From: Desulfopila sp. IMCC35008
Lineage (GTDB): Bacteria > Desulfobacterota > Desulfobulbia > Desulfobulbales > Desulfocapsaceae
DNA: 64,000 nt
Direction of reading: 5' to 3'
NCBI RefSeq assembly: GCF_010646885.2
Contig: NZ_CP050700.1
Location: forward strand, 1,681,501 to 1,745,500
Position 1 is the first letter of the stretch, and every line of letters starts with the position of its first letter. Made by a program: the position numbers and the translations under genes. The notes beneath the pieces were generated by a model that worked only from the letters and a program-made list of their open reading frames with translations, was not told where the DNA came from and ran no database searches. Positions 46,984 to 56,501 of the stretch are shown here, piece by piece.

Positions 46984-47138
46984 AAGACTAATCATTCTTC
47001 TAAAAGACCGCAAGATAAGGTAGTAACGAGTATGCAAGTGTGACCGGAAATACTTGCAAAACAATGAATAACCTGATTCTCTCTAATACTACTGCATACT
47101 GTTTAAGAGCGATATAATAATATCAGAAGGAATTCAAA

Positions 47139-48551
47139 GTGACACATGTTGAATGGGATGACCATGCTGATGTGATTGTTATCGGTAGTGGTCTGGCGGG
47201 ATTGTCAGCGGCAATAGAGGCACGTAAGCATGGAAGCACTGTTATTGTGCTCGAAAAAATGAATGTGAGTGGCGGCAATAGCAGAATCAGTGACGGAGGG
47301 CTGGCTGCTCCGGGAACCCCTCAGCAGAAGGAGGCCGGCATCCAGGATTCTCCCGACTTGTTTTATAATGATATGTTGAAAGCCGGATTATATCTGAATC
47401 ATCCGGAACTGGTAAAGATTGTAGCCGACAGGGCTGCCGGAATTATTGATTGGACCAGGAAGTTAGGCGTTCGCTATCAGGAACGGTTGGATCGTTCAGG
47501 AGGACACAGTGTTGCCAGAACCCTGACGACTAAGAGTCACTCCGGGTCAGAAATCATCAAGGCCTTGGTGAGAAAGCTGAAACAGTTAAAAGGTGAACTG
47601 CGTTGCGGCTCGTTATTGACTCAGTTCATTTCAGACAGCAGCGGTGTGATCGGTGTCAGAATTCGCTCCGGATACAGGTTTGGGGTGCAGGATAGCGGCA
47701 TCGTTCAGCACGTCCGGGCTGATCGTGCCGTGGTCCTGGCCACTGGAGGGTTCAGCGGTGATATTGGTTTTCGTCGCCTCCAGAATCCGCTTTTGGACGA
47801 CTCGATAGGGAGCACTAATCATCGTGGAGCGACAGCAGAAGGACTTCGGGCAGTTTTGGCAATAAAGGGCGCCCCGGTTCATCTCTCCTGGATTCAGACC
47901 GGCCCCTGGAGTTGTGCGGATGAACCTGGATATGGTAAGGGGTCACGTTTTGCCTCTTACAGTGTATTTCCTCACGGGATAATCGTTGATCCTGCAAGTG
48001 GCTGTCGAGTTCTTAATGAATGGGGTGACAGACGTGAACGATCCGAGGCGATTATTACGTGCGGGCATCCCTGTATAGGCATTGTTGATGCGGCAGGAGC
48101 TCAGGCTGACAGTGAGAGTCTGGTGCACTGTGTTAAAAAAGGAAAGGTGAAAAAGTTTGACACAATTGCAGGTCTTGCCAAAGCATATAATATGCCCGTT
48201 AATCGCCTTGAGAATGAAATTGGTAAGTATAACCGAATGATTGAAGATAAAGTAACAGACAAGTTCGGTAAATCCCTTGGTGATGGTGCAAAGAAATTGG
48301 TCGATTTACCTTTCTATTCTATAAGGCTCTGGCCAAAGGTGCACCATACACCGGGTGGAGTAGCGATTGATGAGCATGCGCGGGTGCTGGACCTCTATGG
48401 CACACCAATTGGCAGACTGTTTGCGGCCGGGGAGGTAAGTGGCGGTGTCAATGGCGCAAGCCGCCTGGGAAGCTGCGCCTTGCCGGAATGTCTGATCTTT
48501 GGCCGAATCGCCGGTAAAGAGGCTGCCTTATTGCCTACGTATTTATCGTAA
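47139..48551 (+). CDS. FAD-dependent oxidoreductase (fumarate-reductase flavoprotein-like)
   Basis: A 470-residue protein. The Rossmann fold for FAD is at the N terminus (ADVIVIGSGLAGLSAAIEA and the GGNSR flavin contact), the mid-region has VVLATGGFSGD, and the C-terminal region has VHHTPGGVAIDEHARVL and LFAAGEVSGGVNGASRLGS. Related proteins are fumarate reductase/flavocytochrome c and urocanate- or steroid-reducing enzymes. No haem-binding CXXCH is present. The start is the GTG at 47139, with AGAAGG upstream. No signal peptide, so cytoplasmic. The reduced acceptor is unknown. Confidence 0.87.
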   Translation: MTHVEWDDHADVIVIGSGLAGLSAAIEARKHGSTVIVLEKMNVSGGNSRISDGGLAAPGTPQQKEAGIQDSPDLFYNDMLKAGLYLNHPELVKIVADRAAGIIDWTRKLGVRYQERLDRSGGHSVARTLTTKSHSGSEIIKALVRKLKQLKGELRCGSLLTQFISDSSGVIGVRIRSGYRFGVQDSGIVQHVRADRAVVLATGGFSGDIGFRRLQNPLLDDSIGSTNHRGATAEGLRAVLAIKGAPVHLSWIQTGPWSCADEPGYGKGSRFASYSVFPHGIIVDPASGCRVLNEWGDRRERSEAIITCGHPCIGIVDAAGAQADSESLVHCVKKGKVKKFDTIAGLAKAYNMPVNRLENEIGKYNRMIEDKVTDKFGKSLGDGAKKLVDLPFYSIRLWPKVHHTPGGVAIDEHARVLDLYGTPIGRLFAAGEVSGGVNGASRLGSCALPECLIFGRIAGKEAALLPTYLS

Positions 48552-48676
48552 ACGTTTATTGATTTGTGCATTAAGGTTTGATAATTCACCAAAAATATAA
48601 GTTGAAGAGATGGTGTCTTTTGTCGCAAAACTTGGCTAAAGTAGCTAGTTAATGCTTTTGAGACGATTCGTCAGAC

Positions 48677-48688
48677 CATTCATGAATG
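48677..48688. promoter_or_regulatory. Palindrome upstream of the acyl-CoA synthetase gene
   Basis: CATTCATGAATG is a perfect 12-base palindrome, 137-148 bases before the synthetase start. Palindromes containing TGAATG/CATTCA are bound by some TetR-family fatty-acid regulators. No regulator is adjacent. Confidence 0.35.
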
Positions 48689-48824
48689 TATTTTCAAGAG
48701 GAGGATATTTTTTTATAGTATTTACGTTTGCGTTAAGGTTATATTGTGCTGGTTTGAATGTTGACATGAAGTCGGTTGACCGTAGTAAGAAATCGCTCAT
48801 CTTATCAAAGCATCGGGAGGCTCT

Positions 48825-50615
48825 ATGTCGTTAATAGACTATACGAACTATCATGAAATGCTCCGCGGAACCATTGACCGATGTGGGCAGGAAAACGCCT
48901 TCAGGTGGTTTGATAATGAAGGTAATGCAACGACCATAACCTGGCAAACCTTTTATGAACAGGTCGAAGCTGTCTCAAAGAGCCTTATTGCCCTGGGCGT
49001 TGAAAGGGGGGATAAGGTCAACATCCTCAGTTACACCTGCTATAAGTGGGTTCTTACCGACGTGGCCAACATGTGCATTGGGGCGGCAACCGTTGGTATT
49101 TACCAGTCAAACCTACCTGCCGATTGTGAATATATTATCAACCATTCCGACGGCGTTGTGGTATTTGCAGAGAATGATACCCAACTCCAAAAACTGCTTG
49201 AGATCAGGCCCAGTATCAAAGACGTCAGAAAAGTTATACTGTTCAATGGTGAATCACCTGAGGATGACTGGATTATCACCTATGATGAATTTATGGAACT
49301 TGGCAGGGATATTGACGATACATCTTTTGCCGGTCGCCTTCATCAGGTAACCGCGGAAGACGCAGCTGGGATTGTTTATACCTCAGGCACAACAGGAGTT
49401 CCTAAAGGGGTGGTGCTGACCCATGACAACATAACCTTTACCTGTCAGTCGGTACAAAACAGTGGGGAGTTCTATGACGGAGAGGATATGTTTATCTTCC
49501 TGCCACTGGCCCATGTTTTTGCGAGAACATGCTGCAACGCAGCCATCAAGATAGGGAATTGTACCTCATTTGCCCGTTCGATCGAAACGTTGAATGAAGA
49601 TTTCATCCTTGCATCACCGCACTGGTTTATAAGTGTCCCCAGGGTTTTTGAAAAAATTCATACCAAAATTCTCGCAGGTGTTGAAACCAAAGGTGGCGTT
49701 ACTGAAAAGATTTTTAACTGGGCCTGTAGCGTCGGTGAAAAAGTCTCGGACTGTAAAGTTGATAAACGATCGATCCCTATTCTTCTCGGGTTACAATATA
49801 AGTTGGCAACCAAGCTGATATTTTCTAAAGTTCACAAAGCGTTAGGTGGCAGGGTTAAGTGGTGTATCAGCGGTGCGGCCCCTCTCAATCCTGATATCGC
49901 CAGGTTCTTTCATGCAGCCGGTTTATTGATTCTGGAAGGGGTCGGGATGACGGAAAATTGTTCTTTCACCAATGTGAATCGTCAGGATAATTATAGATTC
50001 GGGGTTGTTGGGCCTCCGGGGAAGTGGATATCCCAAAAGATAGGTGAGGATGGCGAAGTACTTTTCAAAGGCAGAAATGTAATGAAGGAATATTACAAAA
50101 TGCCGGAGGAAACTGCCGATACATTTACTGAAGATGGTTGGTTGAAAACCGGTGATATAGGTGAAATTGGCGAAAATGATTTCTTGAAAATAACAGATCG
50201 GAAAAAAGATATAATCATTACCTCAGGAGGGAAAAATATTGCCCCTTCTAAAATCGAAGGGCACCTTGTTACATCTATATATTTTAACCAGGTTTGTGTG
50301 GTTGGTGAAAAGAGAAACTATCTCACAGCTGTTGTCACACTCAACGAAATTACGGTAACAGATTACGCCGGTAAAAACAGCATCGCCTATGAAGGCATGG
50401 ACGATCTCATTAAGCACCCTGATATTATCGAGATGATAAATAATGAGGTGGCTGAGAAAAATAAAAATCTAGCCTCTTTTGAAACCATCAAGAAGGTAGT
50501 CATCGTTCCCGAGTTCACTATTGAAAATGAAATGATGACACCGACATTTAAACTGAAAAAGAACGCCATATTTCAGAATTATAAAAATGATATTGAGCAG
50601 ATGTACTGCTGCTAA
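48825..50615 (+). CDS. Long-chain acyl-CoA synthetase (AMP-forming)
   Basis: A 596-residue AMP-binding enzyme. The adenylation core is readable as IVYTSGTTGVPKGVVLTHDN, then GVGMTENCSFTNVN and LKTGDIGEIGENDFLKITDRKKD, with the Lys in SGGKNIAPSKIEG. The C-terminal segment has FKLKKNAIFQNYKNDIEQMY. It activates long-chain fatty acids with ATP and CoA. The start is the ATG at 48825, with GGGAGGC upstream. No fad operon genes are nearby. Confidence 0.93.
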   Translation: MSLIDYTNYHEMLRGTIDRCGQENAFRWFDNEGNATTITWQTFYEQVEAVSKSLIALGVERGDKVNILSYTCYKWVLTDVANMCIGAATVGIYQSNLPADCEYIINHSDGVVVFAENDTQLQKLLEIRPSIKDVRKVILFNGESPEDDWIITYDEFMELGRDIDDTSFAGRLHQVTAEDAAGIVYTSGTTGVPKGVVLTHDNITFTCQSVQNSGEFYDGEDMFIFLPLAHVFARTCCNAAIKIGNCTSFARSIETLNEDFILASPHWFISVPRVFEKIHTKILAGVETKGGVTEKIFNWACSVGEKVSDCKVDKRSIPILLGLQYKLATKLIFSKVHKALGGRVKWCISGAAPLNPDIARFFHAAGLLILEGVGMTENCSFTNVNRQDNYRFGVVGPPGKWISQKIGEDGEVLFKGRNVMKEYYKMPEETADTFTEDGWLKTGDIGEIGENDFLKITDRKKDIIITSGGKNIAPSKIEGHLVTSIYFNQVCVVGEKRNYLTAVVTLNEITVTDYAGKNSIAYEGMDDLIKHPDIIEMINNEVAEKNKNLASFETIKKVVIVPEFTIENEMMTPTFKLKKNAIFQNYKNDIEQMYCC

Positions 50616-50940
50616 AAGACATTCCTGGTACTTAAGGAGAAGACCATATTCAGCTGAAAGGAGATCGTTACGGCGAAGTTGAAACACCAGGATACAGACT
50701 ATCTTCGGAGAAAAGTTAGGGGCCCTTGACATTGCCGGAGTTTGGTGAAATACTAGATGTAACACTCTCAAGGGGACGGTTGACCCATCACCTCGCTGCA
50801 AAATATTAGAGAACAACCGGCAGATGGTTGCGGTGTTCAGCGGGAAAGTCCATAAGCAGTAGCGGTAAGCAATCCACAGTGTCTATTCCAGGTTACGTCA
50901 TGACGATGAAACAATTGAAAATCGAGCTGAGGGTTAGGTT
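50616..50940. other. 325-base intergenic region without an assigned gene
   Basis: No convincing open frame. It contains the promoter candidate at 50726-50754. The remainder shows no strong repeat or hairpin. Its composition and the GGCAGATGG / AGCGGTAAG stretches do not match any RNA family I recognise. Confidence 0.5.
50726..50754 (+). promoter_or_regulatory. Sigma-70-type promoter candidate
   Basis: TTGACA (50726-50731), 17-base spacer, AATACT (50749-50754). It matches six of six and four of six consensus positions. It could drive the small Asp-Phe repeat protein at 50941 with a leader of about 180 bases. Confidence 0.4.
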
Positions 50941-51222
50941 ATGCGAAAAGAGAATTATTCAGAAGATTTTGGATCTTTCGAACACGATTGGGATTTTGAT
51001 TTTGATTTTGACTTCAAATTCGGAGTTGTTGAATATTGCCTGATGGCACTTTATGCAATTTTTATCCTCCCTTTTGAACTCACCTGGACATTGGGTCTCA
51101 AACCTCTGTACAAATTTATAAAATATCACGCTCATAAGGAAACGAATGCCAAGGTTTCTATGATCAAAGAGTATCATCACGCAACGGGACCATGCTGCGC
51201 CTGGCCAAAAGCCACCCACTGA
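50941..51222 (+). CDS. Small membrane protein with Asp-Phe repeat
   Basis: A 93-residue protein with ATG at 50941 after GAGGGTTAGG. The N-terminal part holds DWDFDFDFDFKF, then one hydrophobic segment (VVEYCLMALYAIFILPFELTW), a basic region (KFIKYHAHK) and a Cys-Cys near the C terminus. Three copies of the hexamer GATTTT (50992-51009) encode the Asp-Phe run. No family recognised. The coding potential rests on the ribosome-binding site, length and the hairpin after it. Confidence 0.6.
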   Translation: MRKENYSEDFGSFEHDWDFDFDFDFKFGVVEYCLMALYAIFILPFELTWTLGLKPLYKFIKYHAHKETNAKVSMIKEYHHATGPCCAWPKATH

Positions 51223-51534
51223 TTGAAATATTTTTCTCTCCACACGGTACCGGAATAAATGTTCCGGTACCGTTCGATCTTGCTCTGAAATCCCTGTTAA
51301 CCAGTTCCCGTCCTCAAACTAACTGGCATGTATGGCTCCTGAAAACATACAATTTCAGTAATATTCCTGTAGTACTTTCCTTGTCTGCACCTTCTTTTTT
51401 ATTTAATGTATCCGTGCCGGTTTGGCATGAACAATTATTGGCTGCGGCTAATAGGTGCAGGTGGTGTCCATGAACTATCATAAAGCCTATACGGTGTTGT
51501 CCGGAGTGGGTAAAGTTGAGGAGATTACTATACG
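51223..51534. other. 312-base intergenic region
   Basis: It begins with the hairpin at 51244-51273. The rest shows no supported coding sequence. GAGGAG at about 51519 serves the next gene. Confidence 0.5.
51244..51273 (+). terminator. Hairpin after the small Asp-Phe protein gene
   Basis: A 12-bp perfect stem (ACGGTACCGGAA / TTCCGGTACCGT) with a 6-base loop, 21 bases after the stop. It is followed by TCGATCTTGCT, which is only weakly T-rich. Confidence 0.6.
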
Positions 51535-52419
51535 GTGAAAAAGGCGCTTGTTGAACTGAACCTGGCTGTAATCCTTTTCGGCCTTTCAGGTCTCTTCGGA
51601 AAGCTCATCTCTGCAAATCCGGTGGTTATCGTTTTCGGTCGGACGATTTTTGCAGCAATTACCATCTTCCTGGGGCTCTGGGTTTTAAAAATCGGAATAG
51701 CTGCATCCACAAGGCGGGCTCTGCTTCTGATGATGTTATCAGGCGGTGTTCTGATGGTACATTGGGTCGTGTTTTTTTATTCGATACAGATATCAACCGT
51801 GGCGGTAGGGTTGATCGGTTTTTCGACCTTCCCTGTCTTTGTGACTTTTCTTGAACCCTTACTCTGCAAACAGAAGTTTCGAAACATTGATATCGCCAGC
51901 GGTCTTCTGGTTACCCTGGGCCTGTTGTTTGTTGCGCCTGGCATGGACCTTTCGGATTCAAATACCATCGGTTTGTTATGGGCAATTGTATCCGGAGGAC
52001 TGTACGCTGTTTTGGCATTACTGAACAGGCGGCTTGTGGCAGGTGATTCATTTATGGTAGTGGCATTTTACCAGCATTCAGCTGCTGCGCTTTGCCTGCT
52101 ACCGTTCGTCTTTATCCAGGAGCCTCTTCCCGATACCTCGACACTTTTGCTGTTGTTTGTCCTTGGTGTTTTGTGCACAGCCTTACCCCAGACTTTTTTT
52201 ATTAAGTCACTTACTGCGCTCAAGGCTCAATTGGCGAGCATTATTGCCAGTCTGGAACCCGTATATGGTATCATCTTTGCTGCCCTGCTGCTTGGAGAAG
52301 TTCCTGAGGTTCGGACGGTGGCTGGTGCGACTATAGTCTTTGGAGCGGTTGTCCTTGCTATGAGGGCGCACTCAAAGGTTGAGAGCGACTCTTCGACAAC
52401 TGAGGACGCTGGATCTTAG
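51535..52419 (+). CDS. EamA (DMT superfamily) transporter
   Basis: A 294-residue protein of two EamA repeats with about ten membrane segments. The N-terminal repeat includes LAVILFGLSGLFGKLI. The C-terminal repeat has GLLWAIVSGGLYAVLALLNR and ASIIASLEPVYGIIFAALLLGE, the EamA signature. It moves small metabolites across the inner membrane; the substrate is unknown. The start is the GTG at 51535, with GAGGAG 11 bases before it. Confidence 0.9.
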   Translation: MKKALVELNLAVILFGLSGLFGKLISANPVVIVFGRTIFAAITIFLGLWVLKIGIAASTRRALLLMMLSGGVLMVHWVVFFYSIQISTVAVGLIGFSTFPVFVTFLEPLLCKQKFRNIDIASGLLVTLGLLFVAPGMDLSDSNTIGLLWAIVSGGLYAVLALLNRRLVAGDSFMVVAFYQHSAAALCLLPFVFIQEPLPDTSTLLLLFVLGVLCTALPQTFFIKSLTALKAQLASIIASLEPVYGIIFAALLLGEVPEVRTVAGATIVFGAVVLAMRAHSKVESDSSTTEDAGS

Positions 52420-52464
52420 CCCTATTGTTGAACGCTGTGTGTTAGGTTGCAGTCCCGAAATATT

Positions 52465-53106
52465 TTACTCCTGACGTGGGTTGCTGAAAAGTAATGACTC
52501 AATTTTGGCTATGAGGAGGGTGATGGCGACGGCGTTCCTGCCGCTACTTGGGATAATTATGTCTGCATAGCGCTTACTGGTTTCAACAAACAGGTCGTGC
52601 ATCGGTTTAACGGTGTTGAGATACTGGTTGACGACGGAATCACGGGTGCGACCTCGTTCAATGATATCCCTCTCCATTCTGCGGATAAAGCGGAGGTCAG
52701 AGTCGGTGTCGACATAAATTTTCAAGTCCATCAAGTCTCTTAATTCCTTGTCCCGCAATATCAGGATGCCATCGACGATGATAATTTTCTGCGGTTTAAC
52801 GAGACGTGTTTCATTTTTACGCAGATGTTCGCTGAAGTTGTACTGAGGGGCAGTGACAGGTCGTCCGGCCACAGTCTCCTTCAAATGCTCAATGAGCAGT
52901 GTCGTTTCGAGGGCGTCAGGATGGTCGTAATTAAGATCGGCTCGTTCTTCGAATGAGAGGTGTGGATTATCTTTGTAATACCAGTCATGTTGGAAAATAA
53001 CAGTATCATTTTCGCTGACATTTTCCAGGATCTTGTCAATTACTGTGGTCTTTCCTGAACCAGATCCTCCTGCAATTCCAATAACATAAGGTCGTGATGA
53101 GGGCAT
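52465..53106 (-). CDS. udk: Uridine kinase
   Basis: A 213-residue P-loop kinase. Walker A is GIAGGSGSGKTT; other conserved parts are FQHDWYYKD, DHPDALET, PQYNFSEHLR, IIVDGILIL and FIRRMERDIIERGR. It phosphorylates uridine and cytidine to UMP and CMP in salvage. It is convergent with the EamA gene and divergent from the phosphatase. Confidence 0.95.
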   Translation of the reverse strand: MPSSRPYVIGIAGGSGSGKTTVIDKILENVSENDTVIFQHDWYYKDNPHLSFEERADLNYDHPDALETTLLIEHLKETVAGRPVTAPQYNFSEHLRKNETRLVKPQKIIIVDGILILRDKELRDLMDLKIYVDTDSDLRFIRRMERDIIERGRTRDSVVNQYLNTVKPMHDLFVETSKRYADIIIPSSGRNAVAITLLIAKIESLLFSNPRQE

Positions 53107-53222
53107 TTCTTTCTTTGTTGGGGTTTAAAGGACCACATAGCCCTGAAGAGAGGAAGTGAGTCTTCTCTGCAGTTGTATCGGAAATAGCTGGGGCTGGCAA
53201 GTTTCTTTTATAAACCTGCTTG

Positions 53223-53250
53223 TATAATGATACCATATTGATGCTATAAT
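53223..53250 (+). promoter_or_regulatory. Tandem TATAAT elements before the phosphatase gene
   Basis: Two exact TATAAT hexamers (53223-53228 and 53245-53250) lie 80-110 bases before the phosphatase start. No good -35 hexamer was found at 16-18 bases from either. Confidence 0.3.
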
Positions 53251-53330
53251 CAGACTTGATCCGCTTTCTGGATTTTCCACCCGTTTACAACTTCATCTTA
53301 CAGCGAACAGTCACCATTCAGGAGGTGAGT

Positions 53331-55031
53331 ATGAACTGGTTACGATTTCTACTCTTATTATTTTTGATCTGTTTTCTTGCAACCTCGATCCAGGCAGGAC
53401 AGAAACCGCCGAAACTCGTTCTGCAGATATCTGTCGATGCCCTCCGGGGCGATCTTATCGACAGGTTCGATGCAGTTTTAGGGGATGGCGGCTTTCGTTA
53501 TCTTAAAAATCAGGGCATTTACTATGACAATGCTCATTACCTCCATGCCAATACAGAGACTATTGTCGGGCATGTATCTCTGGCAACAGGTACGGTACCG
53601 GCTGTTCATGGTATGGTCGGAAATGTCTGGTATGATCGTCAACTTAACCGGCTGGTATATAATATTGAAGATGAAAGGTACCGTTTGTTGACGGCAGGTG
53701 CAGATGTAGATGGCAATGCGGAGATTGACCCTACCCAGAAAGCCGCGAAGGTGGAGGGGCGTTCACCGGATAATATTCTGAGCTCTACGCTCAGTGATGA
53801 GATGGCGGTTCATTACGCGGGGAAATCGAAAATATTCTCTGTCTCAGTAAAAGACAGGGGAGCTGTGTCACTGGCCGGCCATGCTGGCAAGGCTTTCTGG
53901 TTTTCAAAGGCAGGGGGTGGCTTTGTAACAAGCAATTACTATTACGACACTTATCCTGACTGGGTTAATAGCTGGAATGAAAAAAAGCCGGCCTTGGCAT
54001 ATGCCGGAAAATCCTGGGAACTACTCCGTGACCAATCGAATTATTTATTCGGTGATAGTGATGATAAGGATTATGAGACCGATTTTCCGGGATTTGGCAG
54101 AACGTTTCCACACCCTTATGGGAGCAGTGATGATAAATATTTTACGACCCGACTCACCTTAAGTCCTGCTGGTGATGAATTGACTCTCGATTTTACCAAG
54201 ACACTGCTGGTCAACGAGCAACTCGGTAAAGATGAAATCCCGGATTTCCTGGCTGTAAGTTTTTCCTCCACCGACTATGTGGGCCACATTTTTGGACCAT
54301 CAAGTTTAGAAAGTGAAGATAATCTGGCGCATCTGGATCGTACCCTGGCAGATTTGTTTCGTTTTATTGATACCGAGGTAGGTCTTGAAGAGACCCTGAT
54401 TGTGCTCTCAGCCGATCATGGTCAACCAGAGGTGCCGGGTTTCCTGCATGAATTAAGTATTAACAAGGCTCACTATTTTGATACCGAAAAACTCGATAAA
54501 CAGCCTGCAATACAAAATTTGAAGGAAAAGTTCGGGATAGCCGGGGAGTTGATAAAATCCTTTTTTCAGCCGTATCTTTATCTCGATAATGAATTGATAA
54601 AGGAAAAAGGACTGGATCAGGCTGTTGTTGAGCAGGCCATAGTAGAGGAACTTATGAAGTTTGAAGGGGTGGCCATGGCCGTTTCGAGCAGTGCACTTCG
54701 ATCAGCAGATTTGCCGGATACAAACCTCATCCAGGCTATTCTTCATAACTTCCATCCTAAACGATCAGGTGATGTTTACCTGGTGTTTGAGCCCAATGTT
54801 TTTATCAACGACTTTGACGGATTAATTGTTGCCGGCACCCATGGTTCGCCATGGTCGTACGATACATTTGTGCCGGTAATGTTTGGTGGTAACAGGCTAT
54901 CTGCGGCTCATGTTTCACGGGCTGTGACACCCTATGATATTGCCCCGACAATTTCGGCCTATCTCGGTATCAAGAAACCCTCTGGAGCGATTGGCGAGCC
55001 GCTTGAAGAGGTTTTACAGGGGAAGCAATAG
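53331..55031 (+). CDS. PafA-like alkaline phosphatase family protein, exported
   Basis: A 566-residue protein. The signal peptide MNWLRFLLLLFLICFLATSI is cleaved near QAG. The alkaline-phosphatase superfamily metal site is formed by QISVDALRGD, the nucleophile Thr in HANTETIVGH, SFSSTDYVGHIFGP, LSADHGQPEV and GTHGSPWSYD. This resembles PafA-type calcium- or zinc-dependent phosphomonoesterases. The start is the ATG at 53331 after AGGAGGTGAGT. It hydrolyses phosphate esters in the periplasm. Confidence 0.9.
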   Translation: MNWLRFLLLLFLICFLATSIQAGQKPPKLVLQISVDALRGDLIDRFDAVLGDGGFRYLKNQGIYYDNAHYLHANTETIVGHVSLATGTVPAVHGMVGNVWYDRQLNRLVYNIEDERYRLLTAGADVDGNAEIDPTQKAAKVEGRSPDNILSSTLSDEMAVHYAGKSKIFSVSVKDRGAVSLAGHAGKAFWFSKAGGGFVTSNYYYDTYPDWVNSWNEKKPALAYAGKSWELLRDQSNYLFGDSDDKDYETDFPGFGRTFPHPYGSSDDKYFTTRLTLSPAGDELTLDFTKTLLVNEQLGKDEIPDFLAVSFSSTDYVGHIFGPSSLESEDNLAHLDRTLADLFRFIDTEVGLEETLIVLSADHGQPEVPGFLHELSINKAHYFDTEKLDKQPAIQNLKEKFGIAGELIKSFFQPYLYLDNELIKEKGLDQAVVEQAIVEELMKFEGVAMAVSSSALRSADLPDTNLIQAILHNFHPKRSGDVYLVFEPNVFINDFDGLIVAGTHGSPWSYDTFVPVMFGGNRLSAAHVSRAVTPYDIAPTISAYLGIKKPSGAIGEPLEEVLQGKQ

Positions 55032-55136
55032 AAGAGTGAGGAGCACCGTGAGTGTAACGGTGTCAGGCGCGATAAGATATTCGAATATGAAAAGGTGTTG
55101 GCACTGACTCTTCCGGAGGATTGAACGATCACTCTG

Positions 55137-55586
55137 CTACTGTTGTTTTTGCTCTTGCCTGTGTTCAATAAACGAGTACGCTTCCCGGTTCTCTGTATCT
55201 TGAGTCTGAACGGAGAGCTTGAGTGAACCGTCCTCCTGGAATTCGTATTTGTGGGCTATTACCTGATGGTTCAGGGTGGGAAGTTTTTCAAAATAATGAT
55301 TATCCTGAACCCACCAGAAACCGGAGAGGAGCTCACGGCCTATATATGTGTCATCGATGGAATACAGGCCTATATTAATTGTTAATACACCGTCCGGTCG
55401 TCTTTTTTTCTTCCAGCGACGTTTTACTTTTGAGTTTTCCAGGGAGAGCTCACCTCGCCAGATCCCTACAAAAGTATCGTCAAATTGAGCATTTTTAGGG
55501 AGATAACTTTGCGACGCGCAGCCATAGAAGAAGAGTATGACTATTGCGAAGAAGAGAGCTGGTAGAAATCGTAATCTATGTATCAT
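55137..55586 (-). CDS. Hypothetical lipoprotein
   Basis: A 149-residue protein starting at the ATG 55586 with GAGAGG upstream. Hydrophobic signal PALFFAIVILFFYGC with lipobox FYGC. The exported part has FVGIWRGELSL and a very basic KVKRRWKKKRR segment, then beta-type sequence. It ends in a Gln-rich tail. No family recognised. Confidence 0.7.
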   Translation of the reverse strand: MIHRLRFLPALFFAIVILFFYGCASQSYLPKNAQFDDTFVGIWRGELSLENSKVKRRWKKKRRPDGVLTINIGLYSIDDTYIGRELLSGFWWVQDNHYFEKLPTLNHQVIAHKYEFQEDGSLKLSVQTQDTENREAYSFIEHRQEQKQQ

Positions 55587-55614
55587 GATGGCTGGACCTC
55601 TCAACGGAATCTAT

Positions 55615-56337
55615 TCAGGCTTCAGCTGATAGAGAAGATTTTGTGTGCGTTTTGTTCTGCACCACCTTGCCAAGTGCCTTCAACAGGGGACAGTCGGTAT
55701 CAGGAGGGTTGGGCGTACGGTAAGAGTCTAGCAATTCTTTTGAGCGTTGGGCAAGTGTTCTTCGGACCTCACGCCGCTTTCCCTTAATTCGTGCTATATG
55801 CATTGTGTCATAGGCTGTTGTCTGGTGGCGCATCCAGGCGATAACGGCGGCTTCAACACGTTCCTGGATAGAGATACGCTGAGTACGGGCGACAGTGCCT
55901 GACCCAACCGGCGTTGCGTGTTCGGTCACGGCTTGTGCCAGTTTGCCTGCCATAACCTGGTGATTGGCGTGGAAATGAAGGTACTTCAGGGTTTCCTGGT
56001 AAAACTCGTCAACATACTGCAGGTGTTTTTTCTCCCTTCTTTTTTGATCGGAGATTTGGCGACGGGCATATTCAGGTGTCGAACGTTTGGACTCTACTTC
56101 TTTTTTGGCGGCAAGTATGTATTCTTCTTTTGTCCAGATTCCTTTTGAGATAGTCCGCCTGCCTTTTTGGACCTGTACCTGCCAACAGGGGCCTCGTTTT
56201 TTTACATTTCTGGTAAGCGGACCGTCACCGGCTGGCAGAAAGGCCCAGTCTGCAGGTGGTGTGAGGACACTTCTGTCCTCAGTTAGTACGGTTCCAATTT
56301 TATAGCCGGGTTGGACAATGCGATCTTTAAGGGGCAT
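55615..56337 (-). CDS. DUF2293 domain protein
   Basis: A 240-residue basic soluble protein. The C-terminal half carries the DUF2293 pattern VIAWMRHQTTAYDTMHIARIKGKRREVRRTL. The N-terminal half has VLTPPADWAFLPAGDGPLTRNVKKRG. Such proteins are of unknown function; a nucleic-acid role is possible from the charge. The lipoprotein gene starts 28 bases after its stop. Confidence 0.78.
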   Translation of the reverse strand: MPLKDRIVQPGYKIGTVLTEDRSVLTPPADWAFLPAGDGPLTRNVKKRGPCWQVQVQKGRRTISKGIWTKEEYILAAKKEVESKRSTPEYARRQISDQKRREKKHLQYVDEFYQETLKYLHFHANHQVMAGKLAQAVTEHATPVGSGTVARTQRISIQERVEAAVIAWMRHQTTAYDTMHIARIKGKRREVRRTLAQRSKELLDSYRTPNPPDTDCPLLKALGKVVQNKTHTKSSLSAEA

Positions 56338-56501
56338 AAAGAGTGTCTGTTTAAGGAAATAGAAAGTTTCAGTTCCTGCCGGATTTATTCATAATGGCAG
56401 CAGGCCGTAAAATGTTCCTGAAGGTACTCTTTTAGAACAGGATATTCAATCGTACTTTGATCTGTTACCTGAGAATGTTGGTGAAGACTGGTTGACGCGG
56501 G

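Noticed and set aside
48652..48834. A 60-codon frame before the acyl-CoA synthetase
   Set aside because: It overlaps the synthetase start, has no ribosome-binding site and no family; the region is more likely regulatory.
51192..51473. A 93-codon + strand frame after the Asp-Phe protein
   Set aside because: It overlaps the end of that gene and reads through the hairpin at 51244-51273; no ribosome-binding site or family.
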